A stretch of 64,000 nt of DNA from Synechococcus sp. MU1617 (GTDB lineage Bacteria; Cyanobacteriota; Cyanobacteriia; PCC-6307; Cyanobiaceae), in NCBI RefSeq assembly GCF_020514235.1, contig NZ_VTLB01000002.1, positions 582,815 to 646,814 of the forward strand, given 5' to 3'. The notes beneath the pieces are model-generated. The model had not been told where the DNA came from, did no database searches, and saw only the letters and a list, made by a program, of their open reading frames with translations. The translations under genes were made by a program, and so were the position numbers. Numbering within the stretch: the first letter of the stretch is position 1; every line of letters begins with the position of its first letter. This document shows positions 27,601 to 35,669 of the stretch, in pieces.

Positions 27601-28748
27601 GGGGATGGCTGAATTGTGACGACGACAGGATCGGCGCTGTTGCTGACCCCTGCGGAAATCACTTCCAATCCAACGCTTTGGCTGGGTCCTTCCATCAGGG
27701 TCTGGGCCAGTTGGGAGAGGGCTGATCCATCGAACTGAAGGCCCTCGCTCAGCGATCCTCTCCGCTGCACCTCGGCATAGGCCGAGGCCAAGAGAAGGTT
27801 CAGTCGTGTGCGAATGCCCTCTGGCGTGCGTTCATCCGGTGGCAGTGTGGTGGTGGCCAGCACGTCTCCGCGTTGGGCCACTGGCCGGTTGGGACGCACC
27901 TCGGGGAAGGCGTACACCGCTGTTTCACCCCGCAGCACATTGGTGGCGGAGCGCAGCGAGATCACCCAGGTCTCTGGTTTGCGGATGATGCTTTGCAGGC
28001 GTTCAACATCGCTGCGCGGAACGCGGATCAACTGGCGTTCGGGGGCTTCGCCAGGCCGCACTTTCCCGTAGGCGTTGAGATTGGCCTCCTGCAACAGCCT
28101 GTCCACAGCCTGTTTCGCCTGGTCTGGGGCATCGAGTCGAACCGTTGCTCTCGCCAAGGTCTGTCCGCTGCTGATCACCACCGATCCACGCCTCAGGGCG
28201 ACCAGATTGCGTTCCAGTTCCTTGAGTTCCTGCTCACCGGCACGGATGCGGCTGCGAACGCTGTTGAGTTCGGCTTCCGTCCGCTGGATGTCCGCATCGC
28301 GGGAGGCGATGTCCTGGCTGAGGCGTTCACGTTCAGCTTCGAGTTGGGCCCGCTCTTTCTGAAGAGGAGCCAGTTCAAGGCGCAGGGTGTTGGCCCGTTG
28401 CTGCGATTGCTTGAGCTCAGTGGCTATCCGCTTGGTTTCCGTTTGGGTCTTGTCCCGTTCCCGCTCGGCTGCCTCGAGCTGTTGCCGGCTGTCCTGGAGT
28501 TTCTCCTGCAGGGCATCCAGTTCAAACAGGCCCACCCGCAACTGCCGGCTCACCAGCAGCATCAGGCCAAGCGAGAGTGCGCTGATCAGGCTGCCGGTCA
28601 GCACCGTGATCAAAACGGCGGTGCGCCTTGGGCGCATCCTGAACAAACTGAGTCGCGCTTTGCCGACGCGGCTGCCCAAACGGTCGCCCAGGGTCGACAG
28701 CACGCCCCCGAGCACCAGCAGAACCAGGATCAGTGCCCAGCCGCTCAT
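27597..28748 (-). CDS. DUF3084 coiled-coil membrane protein
   Basis: The 383-residue protein belongs to DUF3084 of cyanobacteria. It has two N-terminal membrane segments (about 4-20 and 45-67) around a basic loop, a long coiled coil (about 75-190, Glu/Arg/Gln-rich heptads) and a C-terminal globular domain (about 190-383) rich in strands. The plan resembles membrane-anchored organisers of the envelope or cell division, but that is inference. The DUF3084 gene is followed by the YqgF-like gene, with a 4-base overlap, and lies downstream of ntcA. Confidence 0.85.
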   Translation of the reverse strand: MSGWALILVLLVLGGVLSTLGDRLGSRVGKARLSLFRMRPRRTAVLITVLTGSLISALSLGLMLLVSRQLRVGLFELDALQEKLQDSRQQLEAAERERDKTQTETKRIATELKQSQQRANTLRLELAPLQKERAQLEAERERLSQDIASRDADIQRTEAELNSVRSRIRAGEQELKELERNLVALRRGSVVISSGQTLARATVRLDAPDQAKQAVDRLLQEANLNAYGKVRPGEAPERQLIRVPRSDVERLQSIIRKPETWVISLRSATNVLRGETAVYAFPEVRPNRPVAQRGDVLATTTLPPDERTPEGIRTRLNLLLASAYAEVQRRGSLSEGLQFDGSALSQLAQTLMEGPSQSVGLEVISAGVSNSADPVVVTIQPSP

Positions 28749-28775
28749 GGCTGCACCCGTCGGTCGATGGCCGGC

Positions 28776-29492
28776 TTAGCTGAAGCGTTTGGCCAGAGCG
28801 ATTGGATCCAGAACGGTGATTTTCTTGCGGTCAATCTGAACCAGACCGGATTGACGCAAGTCTCCCAGCAGACGCGTGATTGTGACCCGTGTTGAGCCAA
28901 TTGCTTCGGCGATGGCTTGATGGGACAGGCGTAGGTCGATGGTGATGCCCAGCTCATCTGCCACGCCGAAATCCCTGCACAGCACGAGCAGGAAGCTCAC
29001 CAGCCGGGATGACATGTCCCTGTGGGTCAGGGTTTCAATCATCGTTTCGGTCTGCAGAATTCGGCTGGAGAGACCCTGCAGCAAGCGCAGGCCAACGCTG
29101 GTGTCTGCTTCGATGGCGGCCTTCACGGAGGTCGCCGGTGCCGTCACCATTTCGACCCGGGTGAAGGCCACAGCGTGGTAGAAACGATCGGACCTTTGAC
29201 CGGTCAGCAGGGACAGCACTCCGAAGAGGCTGTTCTCGCGGAGCAGGGCCACGGTGATTTCTTCACCCGACTCGTAAACGCGGGACAGACGCACGGCTCC
29301 CCGGCGGATCAGATACACCCGTTCTGCGGGATCTCCGGGGAAGAAGATGGTCTTGTTGCGGTCAACCAGTTCACTGCTGGCGCCATCGAGATCCCGGATG
29401 ATCTCCAGGAGAGAACGGTTGGCCGGCTCTGCGCTGGGAGCTGGAGCCACCATCTGCGGGGCGTATCGGCTGAAACCTCGGCTACTGGTCAT
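28776..29492 (-). CDS. ntcA: Global nitrogen regulator NtcA
   Basis: NtcA is the CRP-family activator that turns on nitrogen-assimilation genes when 2-oxoglutarate is high. The cyclic-nucleotide-type domain shows [22 protein letters not shown] in two pieces and GVLSLLTGQ; the DNA-recognition helix is in [23 protein letters not shown] chose the ATG giving [13 protein letters not shown] (238 residues), because an in-frame start at 29540 would place the NtcA site right against the start codon. The gene probably regulates itself through that site. Confidence 0.96.
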   Translation of the reverse strand: MTSSRGFSRYAPQMVAPAPSAEPANRSLLEIIRDLDGASSELVDRNKTIFFPGDPAERVYLIRRGAVRLSRVYESGEEITVALLRENSLFGVLSLLTGQRSDRFYHAVAFTRVEMVTAPATSVKAAIEADTSVGLRLLQGLSSRILQTETMIETLTHRDMSSRLVSFLLVLCRDFGVADELGITIDLRLSHQAIAEAIGSTRVTITRLLGDLRQSGLVQIDRKKITVLDPIALAKRFS

Positions 29493-29540
29493 GACAACCC
29501 CCTGGTGAGGCGAAGTTACGGAGCTGGCGGTGGCCGCCAT

Positions 29541-29554
29541 GTAGCGGTTATTAC
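29541..29554 (-). promoter_or_regulatory. NtcA-binding site upstream of ntcA
   Basis: The sequence GTAGCGGTTATTAC is a perfect GTA-N8-TAC palindrome, the NtcA consensus. Its centre lies about 56 bases upstream of the chosen ntcA ATG. A weak TA-N3-T -10 element (29518-29513, TAACTT) sits at about the spacing used by NtcA-activated promoters. It overlaps the last codon and stop of rph. Confidence 0.8.
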
Positions 29555-30294
29555 GTAACGCTGCTGTGCTCGTTGAAGGCCTGGCGTTGCGCCTGCATCA
29601 GGGATGACACTCCCGGCTCCGCTAAATCCAGCAGCTCATTGAGTTGGTTGCGGCTGAAGGGCGCTCCCTCAGCAGTTCCCTGGATTTCCAACAGACGTCC
29701 ATCGCCGGCCTGCACAACATTCAGGTCCACCTCAGCTCGGCTGTCTTCGCTGTAGTCCAGATCCAGCAAGGCCTGGCCATCCACCAAGCCGACGGACACG
29801 GCCGCCACCTGGTCGATCAGGGGCGATTGCTCCAGGACTCCTTGTTCCACCAGTGATCGGCAGGCCTGGTCCAGGGCAAGCCAAGCCCCGGTGATCGAGG
29901 CCGTCCTGGTGCCGGCGTCCGCTTGGATCACGTCGCAGTCGATCAGCAAGGTGCGCTCACCAAGGCGCTCCATGTCGATCACGGCGCGCAGGCTGCGGCC
30001 GATCAACCGCTGAATCTCCTGGGTGCGACCCGAGAGTTTCATCAGCTCCCGTGATTGCCGCTGTGGGGTGGAGCCGGGCAGCAGACGGTATTCGGCGCTG
30101 AGCCATCCCAACCCTTCTCCCTTACGCCAGCGGGGAACCTTGTCCTCCAAGCAGACGCTGCAGAGCACAGCGGTTCGACCGGTGTGAACCACAAGGGAGC
30201 TCAAGGCGAACCCCATGGGATTCCAGGTCACCGAGAACGGTCGCAACTGCTGCGGGCGACGGCCATCAGTGCGGTGTTCAAGGGATTGGCTCAT
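29551..30294 (-). CDS. rph: Ribonuclease PH
   Basis: RNase PH trims tRNA 3' ends with phosphate. The product of the chosen ATG ([19 protein letters not shown]) is 247 residues, of family size. Marks are [65 protein letters not shown] and [16 protein letters not shown] longer start at 30348 adds an unlike N-terminus. The stop overlaps the NtcA site of ntcA. Confidence 0.96.
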   Translation of the reverse strand: MSQSLEHRTDGRRPQQLRPFSVTWNPMGFALSSLVVHTGRTAVLCSVCLEDKVPRWRKGEGLGWLSAEYRLLPGSTPQRQSRELMKLSGRTQEIQRLIGRSLRAVIDMERLGERTLLIDCDVIQADAGTRTASITGAWLALDQACRSLVEQGVLEQSPLIDQVAAVSVGLVDGQALLDLDYSEDSRAEVDLNVVQAGDGRLLEIQGTAEGAPFSRNQLNELLDLAEPGVSSLMQAQRQAFNEHSSVT

Positions 30295-30439
30295 CGGTGG
30301 TGTGCAGTTCGTCAAGCCTCGCAGGCGGTTGGGTCTCGCCCTGTCCAAACACCATGGGTGGTGTCAATCCTCTTGTGGAATGTGATCTCGCCGCTAGATT
30401 CAAGGTCTCGCCGGGATCGCCCGGACAGATGCTTCCGCG

Positions 30440-31039
30440 ATGACCACAAGCCTCGCCGACCCCCAAGCCTTCCAGAACTCCCTGGATCGGGATCAGCAGG
30501 CTTTGCAGCGGGCGGGCCTCAGGCCCTTACCTTCTGTCTCTGACCCGCCACCCCTACATCTGGTGGCTCCAGAAGGGCAGCTGCAAGTGCATACAGCGCC
30601 CTACCGAGGCAGTTTCGCCAATGTTCTGAGTCAAGCCATGCGTGCTGCCGGCTTGGGCAGTCGTGTTCTGATCAGTCAGTTCCTCAAAGGGGGCGTTCAG
30701 CAGGGACCTGCAGGACGGGTGCAGCTCTGTGGAGGCCTTGTCTGGCTGCGGCCGGAAGTGCCCCTCTGCCTCTCCTCGCCGGGGCATCCCGGTGGCGCTG
30801 AGGCGGTGGCTGCTGTTTGGTCCATCTGCCGCCAGCATCTGATCCAGGGAGATCTCGACCAGCTGGTCTTGGATGAAATCGGTCTTGCAGTGGCCTTCGG
30901 ATACCTGGATGAAGCGGACGTGATTGAAGCCCTCGAGCAGCGGCCCGCTTCGATGGATGTGATCATCACTGGACCTGCAATCCCCGCCGGTGTGGTGGAG
31001 ATGGCAGATCAAGTCACGGAGTTGCGCCGAGGTTTCTGA
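30440..31039 (+). CDS. CobA/CobO-like corrinoid adenosyltransferase-family protein without a P-loop
   Basis: The 199-residue protein aligns by eye with the BtuR/CobO/CobA ATP:corrinoid adenosyltransferase family: SQAMRAAGLGSRVLISQFLKG (about residues 64-84), the Walker B LVLDEIGLAVAFGYLD (142-157), and RPASMDVIITGPAIP followed by MADQVTELR. But the usual P-loop (a Gly-Lys-rich GxGKGKT/S) is replaced by APYRGSFA (53-60), so ATP binding by that loop looks lost. It may be a non-catalytic or re-purposed relative. The stop shares a base with the dcd ATG, so the two are coupled. Function is not known to me. Confidence 0.8.
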   Translation: MTTSLADPQAFQNSLDRDQQALQRAGLRPLPSVSDPPPLHLVAPEGQLQVHTAPYRGSFANVLSQAMRAAGLGSRVLISQFLKGGVQQGPAGRVQLCGGLVWLRPEVPLCLSSPGHPGGAEAVAAVWSICRQHLIQGDLDQLVLDEIGLAVAFGYLDEADVIEALEQRPASMDVIITGPAIPAGVVEMADQVTELRRGF

Positions 31040-31632
31040 TGCTCAAGTGCGATCGCTGGATCACTGAACAGGCCGGTCAGGGAATGATCGAGCCATTCCA
31101 GAGCGGTTTGGTCCGTCACCTCGAGCCGGAGCAGAAGCTGCGACCGGTGCTGAGTTTCGGTTGTTCGTCCTACGGCTACGACCTGCGCCTGTCTCCTCAG
31201 GAATTTCTGATCTTCCGGCATGTTCCGGGCACGGTGATGAACCCCAAGCGGTTCAACCCGGCCAACCTCGAGCCCACCCCCCTTCATGAGGATGAAGACG
31301 GGCGCTACTTCATTCTTCCGGCGCATTCCTACGGCCTCGGTGTGGCGTTGGAGAAGCTGCGGGTTCCCCCCAACATCACGGTGATCTGTTTGGGCAAGAG
31401 CACCTACGCCCGCCTTGGAATCATCGTGAACACCACCCCTGCTGAAGCGAGCTGGGAGGGTCACCTCACCCTTGAATTCAGCAACAGTTCCGGCGCTGAC
31501 TGCCGCATCTATGCCGATGAAGGCATCTGTCAGCTGCTGTTTTTCGAGGGTGATCCCTGCTCTACCACCTACAGCGATCGACAAGGTAAGTACCAGCACC
31601 AACCGGAACGGGTGACGCTGGCCAAGGTTTAG
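31039..31632 (+). CDS. dcd: dCTP deaminase
   Basis: Dcd deaminates dCTP to dUTP, the precursor of dTMP. At 197 residues it has family length. It shows PVLSFGCSSYGYDLRLS, HSYGLGVALEKLRVP, LGKSTYARLGI and the active-site stretch TTPAEASWEGHLTLEFSNS with the catalytic Glu. thyX lies convergent next to it, so both parts of a dTMP supply route are side by side. Confidence 0.95.
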   Translation: MLKCDRWITEQAGQGMIEPFQSGLVRHLEPEQKLRPVLSFGCSSYGYDLRLSPQEFLIFRHVPGTVMNPKRFNPANLEPTPLHEDEDGRYFILPAHSYGLGVALEKLRVPPNITVICLGKSTYARLGIIVNTTPAEASWEGHLTLEFSNSSGADCRIYADEGICQLLFFEGDPCSTTYSDRQGKYQHQPERVTLAKV

Positions 31633-31658
31633 ATCTCTCTTGAATTAGGGAGCTAAAC
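31627..31658. terminator. Hairpin spanning the stop codons of dcd and thyX
   Basis: 31627-31632 pairs with 31653-31658 and, after a 2-base bulge, 31635-31640 pairs with 31647-31652 (one G-U) around a 6-base loop. The dcd stop (31630-31632) and thyX stop (31645-31647) both lie inside. With no T run it is a candidate bidirectional terminator or stabiliser. Confidence 0.45.
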
Positions 31659-32367
31659 GAGCACGGTGCAGCCTGCTTTTTTCGTACCAGGCTGCGAATT
31701 CAGGGGCCCACTCCACCATGTGGGGCCACATCAGATCGCAGAGCTGGCGGATCTCTAACTGGGCATCAAGCTTGGCTCGCAGATCCATGAAGTGCAGGAA
31801 CGCCCGCAGGCTGAAGCTCACCACAAAGTGCTGGCGGTAGTCGAAGGGAAGGATGCCGCGGGCATGCTCTTCGGAGAAGCCGGCCTTGAGCAGATCCCTG
31901 TAGCGCTCGGCGGCGCTTCGGCACAGATCGAGGTCCTGTTGGCGTAGCGCTTCGGTGTAGGCGTATTTCTTGCCCTGCCGATCGCTGTACTCGCCGACAG
32001 GCCGCAGATAAAACACCTCTTCCAGGTCCAGGGCTCCATCCGCTGCACGGCAGATGCGTTCACCGGTGTAACGCATCGATTGCACATCGAAGCTCACCCC
32101 CACCCGGTGGGTGCGGGCCTGCTGCATCACCGAGTGTGGGAACCAGCCCACGTTCAGAACGATCTGCGCATGCTCCATCGGGCCGTAGTGGCCGCGTTCT
32201 CCAGATAGCAGACGTTTCACACAGATCTCTCCAGCTCGCTGCTCATCGGGCCAGTTGGCACGATCTCCGGCCACGAACCCTTCGCTGTAGTCCTGATGCA
32301 TGGCGGCGTACACGCATTGCTGCGGGTTCGGCGTAGCTGCGATCAGATCGACCCGAAAGCGGTCCAT
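31645..32367 (-). CDS. thyX: Flavin-dependent thymidylate synthase
   Basis: ThyX methylates dUMP to dTMP with FAD, NADPH and methylene-tetrahydrofolate. It shows the ThyX signature RTHRVGVSFDVQSMRYTGER, with RTHR for the RHR-type motif, upstream HYGPMEHAQ, and the C-terminal substrate region LPFDYRQHFVVSFSLRAFLHF. The ATG chosen gives MDRFRVDLIAATPNPQQC; an earlier ATG at 32400 is possible. It overlaps no gene and lies 44 bases after the thioredoxin-fold gene on the same strand. Confidence 0.95.
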   Translation of the reverse strand: MDRFRVDLIAATPNPQQCVYAAMHQDYSEGFVAGDRANWPDEQRAGEICVKRLLSGERGHYGPMEHAQIVLNVGWFPHSVMQQARTHRVGVSFDVQSMRYTGERICRAADGALDLEEVFYLRPVGEYSDRQGKKYAYTEALRQQDLDLCRSAAERYRDLLKAGFSEEHARGILPFDYRQHFVVSFSLRAFLHFMDLRAKLDAQLEIRQLCDLMWPHMVEWAPEFAAWYEKSRLHRARLAP

Positions 32368-32411
32368 GGGAGCGTCAGAGTGACGAGTTGTGGTGATCAT
32401 GGCGAGGCGTG

Positions 32412-32987
32412 TCAACCATGGCTGCGGGGCCCGGCCGTGGATTGGCTCGACGCTCCAGCCAATGTGTTGTCAGCGGAGGTGGAGGCTGGCAGCTGGCTGA
32501 CGTTGCCGACGCCTGGCAGAGCCGGCAGCGGCTGATCCTCAAGCAGTGCTGTGGTGAGCAGCTGGAGTTCCTCAGGGCTGCGCAGACCAACAGATCTGCC
32601 CCTCGGCTCTCCTTCAGCGTTAAACAGATTCAGCTGAGGGATGCCGTTGACGTCGTAGCGATCAACGAGATCTTGCCAACGGGGGTTGTCGACGTTCACC
32701 AGAACTACATCGAGTCGATCCCGCGATTTCTTTTCCAACTCCAGCATCGAGGGCGCCATCTCCCTGCAGACCTGGCACCAATCGGCGTAGAACTCGATCA
32801 GCGTTGGGCGTCCATTGGTTAACGCCGTTTGCGGGTCGAGGGATCGTCTCGCCAGCTGCTCCATCGGGCTTTCGCTCTGAATGCCGCCGCGCAGGATGAC
32901 CAAGCCAAAAGCCAGAGCCACCGCGATCAGCACCAGCACCCATCGCTGTGCCGTGCCCAGGGGCGAAGACTCCGGGGTGCCTGTCAT
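32412..32987 (-). CDS. Membrane-anchored thioredoxin-fold protein (TxlA/HCF164-like)
   Basis: The 191-residue protein has one N-terminal membrane segment (about 15-32) and then a thioredoxin domain with the redox motif WCQVC (Cys71, Cys74), the cis-proline region NGIPQLNLFN and a Ser-rich tail. This plan is that of HCF164 and cyanobacterial TxlA, which carry reducing power to cytochrome b6f maturation in the thylakoid lumen. The lumenal place of the domain follows from the family. It precedes thyX on the same strand. Confidence 0.9.
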   Translation of the reverse strand: MTGTPESSPLGTAQRWVLVLIAVALAFGLVILRGGIQSESPMEQLARRSLDPQTALTNGRPTLIEFYADWCQVCREMAPSMLELEKKSRDRLDVVLVNVDNPRWQDLVDRYDVNGIPQLNLFNAEGEPRGRSVGLRSPEELQLLTTALLEDQPLPALPGVGNVSQLPASTSADNTLAGASSQSTAGPRSHG

Positions 32988-33050
32988 CGCACTTCAACCG
33001 CAGCGGTCACTCTGGCAGCTCCTTCGAAAGGCCGCCGCTAACTTGCATCC

Positions 33051-33554
33051 ATGCCAATTCTGCGACTGCTGAGCCTTCCGGTTCGAGCGCCGTTGCTGAC
33101 GGTGCTGTTTCTGGTTGCAGTTGTGCTCGGCAACCATTGGCAGATTGTTCAGCCCACCTTCACGTCTCTCTACGACGTGAGTGCGGTCTGGTTCTGGTGT
33201 TTTGTGCTGCTGCAGACCCAGGTGGTTGTCGTGTTCTGCACGATGCCGGATCTGCTGTTGAGACAGGTGTCGTTGCTCATGGCATCAAGCCGGGTGATGA
33301 CGTTAGTGGTCACGCTGCTGGTGGTGATCACTGGTGGCATCTACCTGTTGAAGCTCAATGTGCTCACCGACGTGCTCATCCTGGCTTCAGCCTTGTTGTT
33401 GGCCAGGCTCGATCTCATTCGCATCGGCGTTCTTCCCGCTGCTGGGATCTGCCTGGTTTTGATGAGTTTGGTCGTGATCTCTGGCATCGTCGCCGGAACG
33501 CTCTTGCCGCACCCCAGCGTCAGCCTCTTCGCAGAAGGATTGGTTGCCGCCTAG
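33051..33554 (+). CDS. Hypothetical membrane protein with four or five predicted segments
   Basis: The 167-residue product is mostly hydrophobic, with likely membrane helices at about 13-27, 46-66, 80-102, 106-116 and 125-150. The soluble parts are short. I do not recognise a family. It is divergent from the thioredoxin-fold gene, and its last 168 bases lie antisense to the 3' end of the transglycosylase gene; the overlapped part still reads as a membrane helix (IRIGVLPAAGICLVLMSLVV), so the frame appears to be the real one there. Confidence 0.75.
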   Translation: MPILRLLSLPVRAPLLTVLFLVAVVLGNHWQIVQPTFTSLYDVSAVWFWCFVLLQTQVVVVFCTMPDLLLRQVSLLMASSRVMTLVVTLLVVITGGIYLLKLNVLTDVLILASALLLARLDLIRIGVLPAAGICLVLMSLVVISGIVAGTLLPHPSVSLFAEGLVAA

Positions 33555-35552
33555 GTAGCCGAGCAGATTATCGAGCACTTTCTTGGTGTAGAAGCGCGTT
33601 TCCGGGTAGGGAATGCGTTCCACCCAGAGCGCGGAGTCGTCTGCATCCGTGGGTTGCGTCCAAGCCGCCACGGCACCTGGCCCGGCGTTGTAGCTGGCAA
33701 TGCTGCGAAAGGGGTCGTTCTCCCATCGCTCCAGCAATTGGTTGAGGTAACGCGCGCCCAGTTTGAAGTTGTTGGCGGGATCCTTCAGCATTGGCGTGCT
33801 GGTGGTTGCGCCAGCCATCTCTGAGGCCGTGGAAGGCAGCAATTGCATCACACCAACGGCCCCGGCGGGAGAGACGACTCCAGGTGCGAAGCGTGATTCC
33901 TGTTTGGCGATCGCTCGCAGCAGATTGGCTTGAAGGCTTTCTTGCTTGGCCGCTGTCTGTATCTCAGCTTCGAAGAGGTGAGGGAATTGGCTGTGATGGA
34001 GAAGACGGCGTTGGTGGCAGCTGGGATCACGCCAGCGGAGGCTGAGCCACCAGAGCTGATCCAGTCCCATCCAGGTGTCCCCGACGGCCAGGCGCAGCCT
34101 GCCTTCTGCGAGACGTTCCTCGGGTGGCGGCGGGATTACAGGATCTCCCAGGGCCTGCCAGGCCTCCCAGGCGGCGTGCACCTGGCCCAGGCGCCAGAGC
34201 TCGTTCACCAGGCTGTGATGGCTGTTGAGCGGTTGCCAGGTTGGTGACTCTTGCTGCGGGTCTGGGGATCGCAAATCCAGGGGTTCGGCGATGCCCAGCT
34301 GCTCCATGGCGCGCCATCGGTAGTAGCCCCCTGGGAAGGCCCTGATCAGGCGGCGCCAGGTGCGTTCCGCCTCTGCCACATCACCGAGTTCCTGATGGCT
34401 GCGCCCAAGCCAGAACAGCCGCCGCGCCTCCAACGGAGGAGGCAGGGGGCCATCCTCGTGGCGGCGTTCCAGCAGGTCGCGGGCACGATTCCAATCCCCA
34501 GCGAGAAACGCCTTGCGGGCCAGGTCCCATTGGAGTTGCCAGATGTCGGGGTCGTTGGGCCAGCGGCTTAGGGCGGCATCCGCTCCATCGCCGCCGGCGA
34601 GTCGCACGCGGGCCGCGGTCACAGCGGCTGAGCGCTCCTCAAGGGCAGCCGGTAGAGCATCCAGTACACCAGGTTCGGGATAGAGCGGTTCGCTCAAGAT
34701 CCGCGCCGCTTCAAGGCTGGCGGGGTGGTTTGGATGGGTCTGCGCCAGCGTCAGCAGTTGAGCAGTGCCCGCTTCAGGGTTGCCATGCAGCAGCCGTGAA
34801 CGACCGATGGCCAGCTGGGTCTCGGGGGCAGCATCGAGCTTCCGAAGGCAGGTCAGTGCGGTTTCGGCATGGCCTCGTTTTGCAAGTGCCTGCGCCAAGG
34901 TTTGGCGTTGTTCGGGCTGCGGTGCCTGCGCCCCTGTGGCTTGGCAGGCGTCAAGCATCAGCTCCAGGGCGCCGGCTCGGCGCGCATTCCAACGGGCCAG
35001 GTGCAGGGCGCCTCGATGGTTCTCCAGCGCTTCGTACCCATCCCCAGTCGCCAAGGTCAGTGCTGCTGGGTGGGCGGGTTGCTGCTGGAGCAGCTGCCGA
35101 TGAAGGATGGGGTTGTTGTTGCCAAGCGCCAACCGAGCCCAGGCGGAGCCGGGTGCTTCGGGAAAGCGATCCAACAGGAGCTGCCAGGTCTGAGCGGCTT
35201 CCGATGTCTTGCCTTGTGCGGCGGCGGTGAGGGCTGCCCGTTCGAGCACCACGGCTGCCATCGGATCGCGCCCCCAGCCTTGGCCATGGAGCAGTTCCGG
35301 CGCCCCATCCCTGGCCACCATCAACAAGGCGGCTTCGCGACGGGTCTGCGGATCGATGGCCCAGCGGTAGTGCTGCCACAGCTTTGCCTGTGAGAGCTGA
35401 GGTGTGAGGCGCTGATGCTGCTTGTTCAGCAGTTGCTGCCCGCCCCATGCAGCCAAGCCACTCAGACCAGCAACCGACAGCAGCAGCAGCGTTCCGATTC
35501 GCGGCCCTGCCTGCACACCCAACCTGGAGCTGGTCGCATTCTGATGCTCCAA
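33387..35552 (-). CDS. slt: Lytic transglycosylase (Slt70-like)
   Basis: This enzyme cleaves peptidoglycan glycan chains in the periplasm. The 721-residue protein has an N-terminal membrane anchor or signal (about 20-37), a long helical TPR-like superhelix (about 45-520), and the SLT catalytic domain (about 540-667) with Glu552 in AIAKQESRFAPGVVSPAGAVG, GVMQLLP and SIASYNAGPGAV. The conserved part ends at about LLGYL (664-668). Then a 53-residue hydrophilic tail of low complexity follows, which is encoded opposite the membrane protein gene. Confidence 0.92.
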   Translation of the reverse strand: MEHQNATSSRLGVQAGPRIGTLLLLSVAGLSGLAAWGGQQLLNKQHQRLTPQLSQAKLWQHYRWAIDPQTRREAALLMVARDGAPELLHGQGWGRDPMAAVVLERAALTAAAQGKTSEAAQTWQLLLDRFPEAPGSAWARLALGNNNPILHRQLLQQQPAHPAALTLATGDGYEALENHRGALHLARWNARRAGALELMLDACQATGAQAPQPEQRQTLAQALAKRGHAETALTCLRKLDAAPETQLAIGRSRLLHGNPEAGTAQLLTLAQTHPNHPASLEAARILSEPLYPEPGVLDALPAALEERSAAVTAARVRLAGGDGADAALSRWPNDPDIWQLQWDLARKAFLAGDWNRARDLLERRHEDGPLPPPLEARRLFWLGRSHQELGDVAEAERTWRRLIRAFPGGYYRWRAMEQLGIAEPLDLRSPDPQQESPTWQPLNSHHSLVNELWRLGQVHAAWEAWQALGDPVIPPPPEERLAEGRLRLAVGDTWMGLDQLWWLSLRWRDPSCHQRRLLHHSQFPHLFEAEIQTAAKQESLQANLLRAIAKQESRFAPGVVSPAGAVGVMQLLPSTASEMAGATTSTPMLKDPANNFKLGARYLNQLLERWENDPFRSIASYNAGPGAVAAWTQPTDADDSALWVERIPYPETRFYTKKVLDNLLGYLGGNQSFCEEADAGVRQERSGDDARDHDQTHQNQADPSSGKNADANEIEPGQQQG

Positions 35553-35669
35553 AGACAGTTGGCGAGCCTTTGATCAGCTGAGGGCCGTGGAGGGCAGAGT
35601 TGCACCTGTCACGTCCCTGGGAATCAGCGTCAGAGGTGCTTCCTATGGTGCTGTCCACGATTGAGACCC

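Noticed and set aside
27873..28895. 340-codon open frame opposite the DUF3084 gene
   Set aside because: Composition (Gln, His, Gly, Arg) is that of an antisense frame; DUF3084 protein on the other strand has a clear plan.
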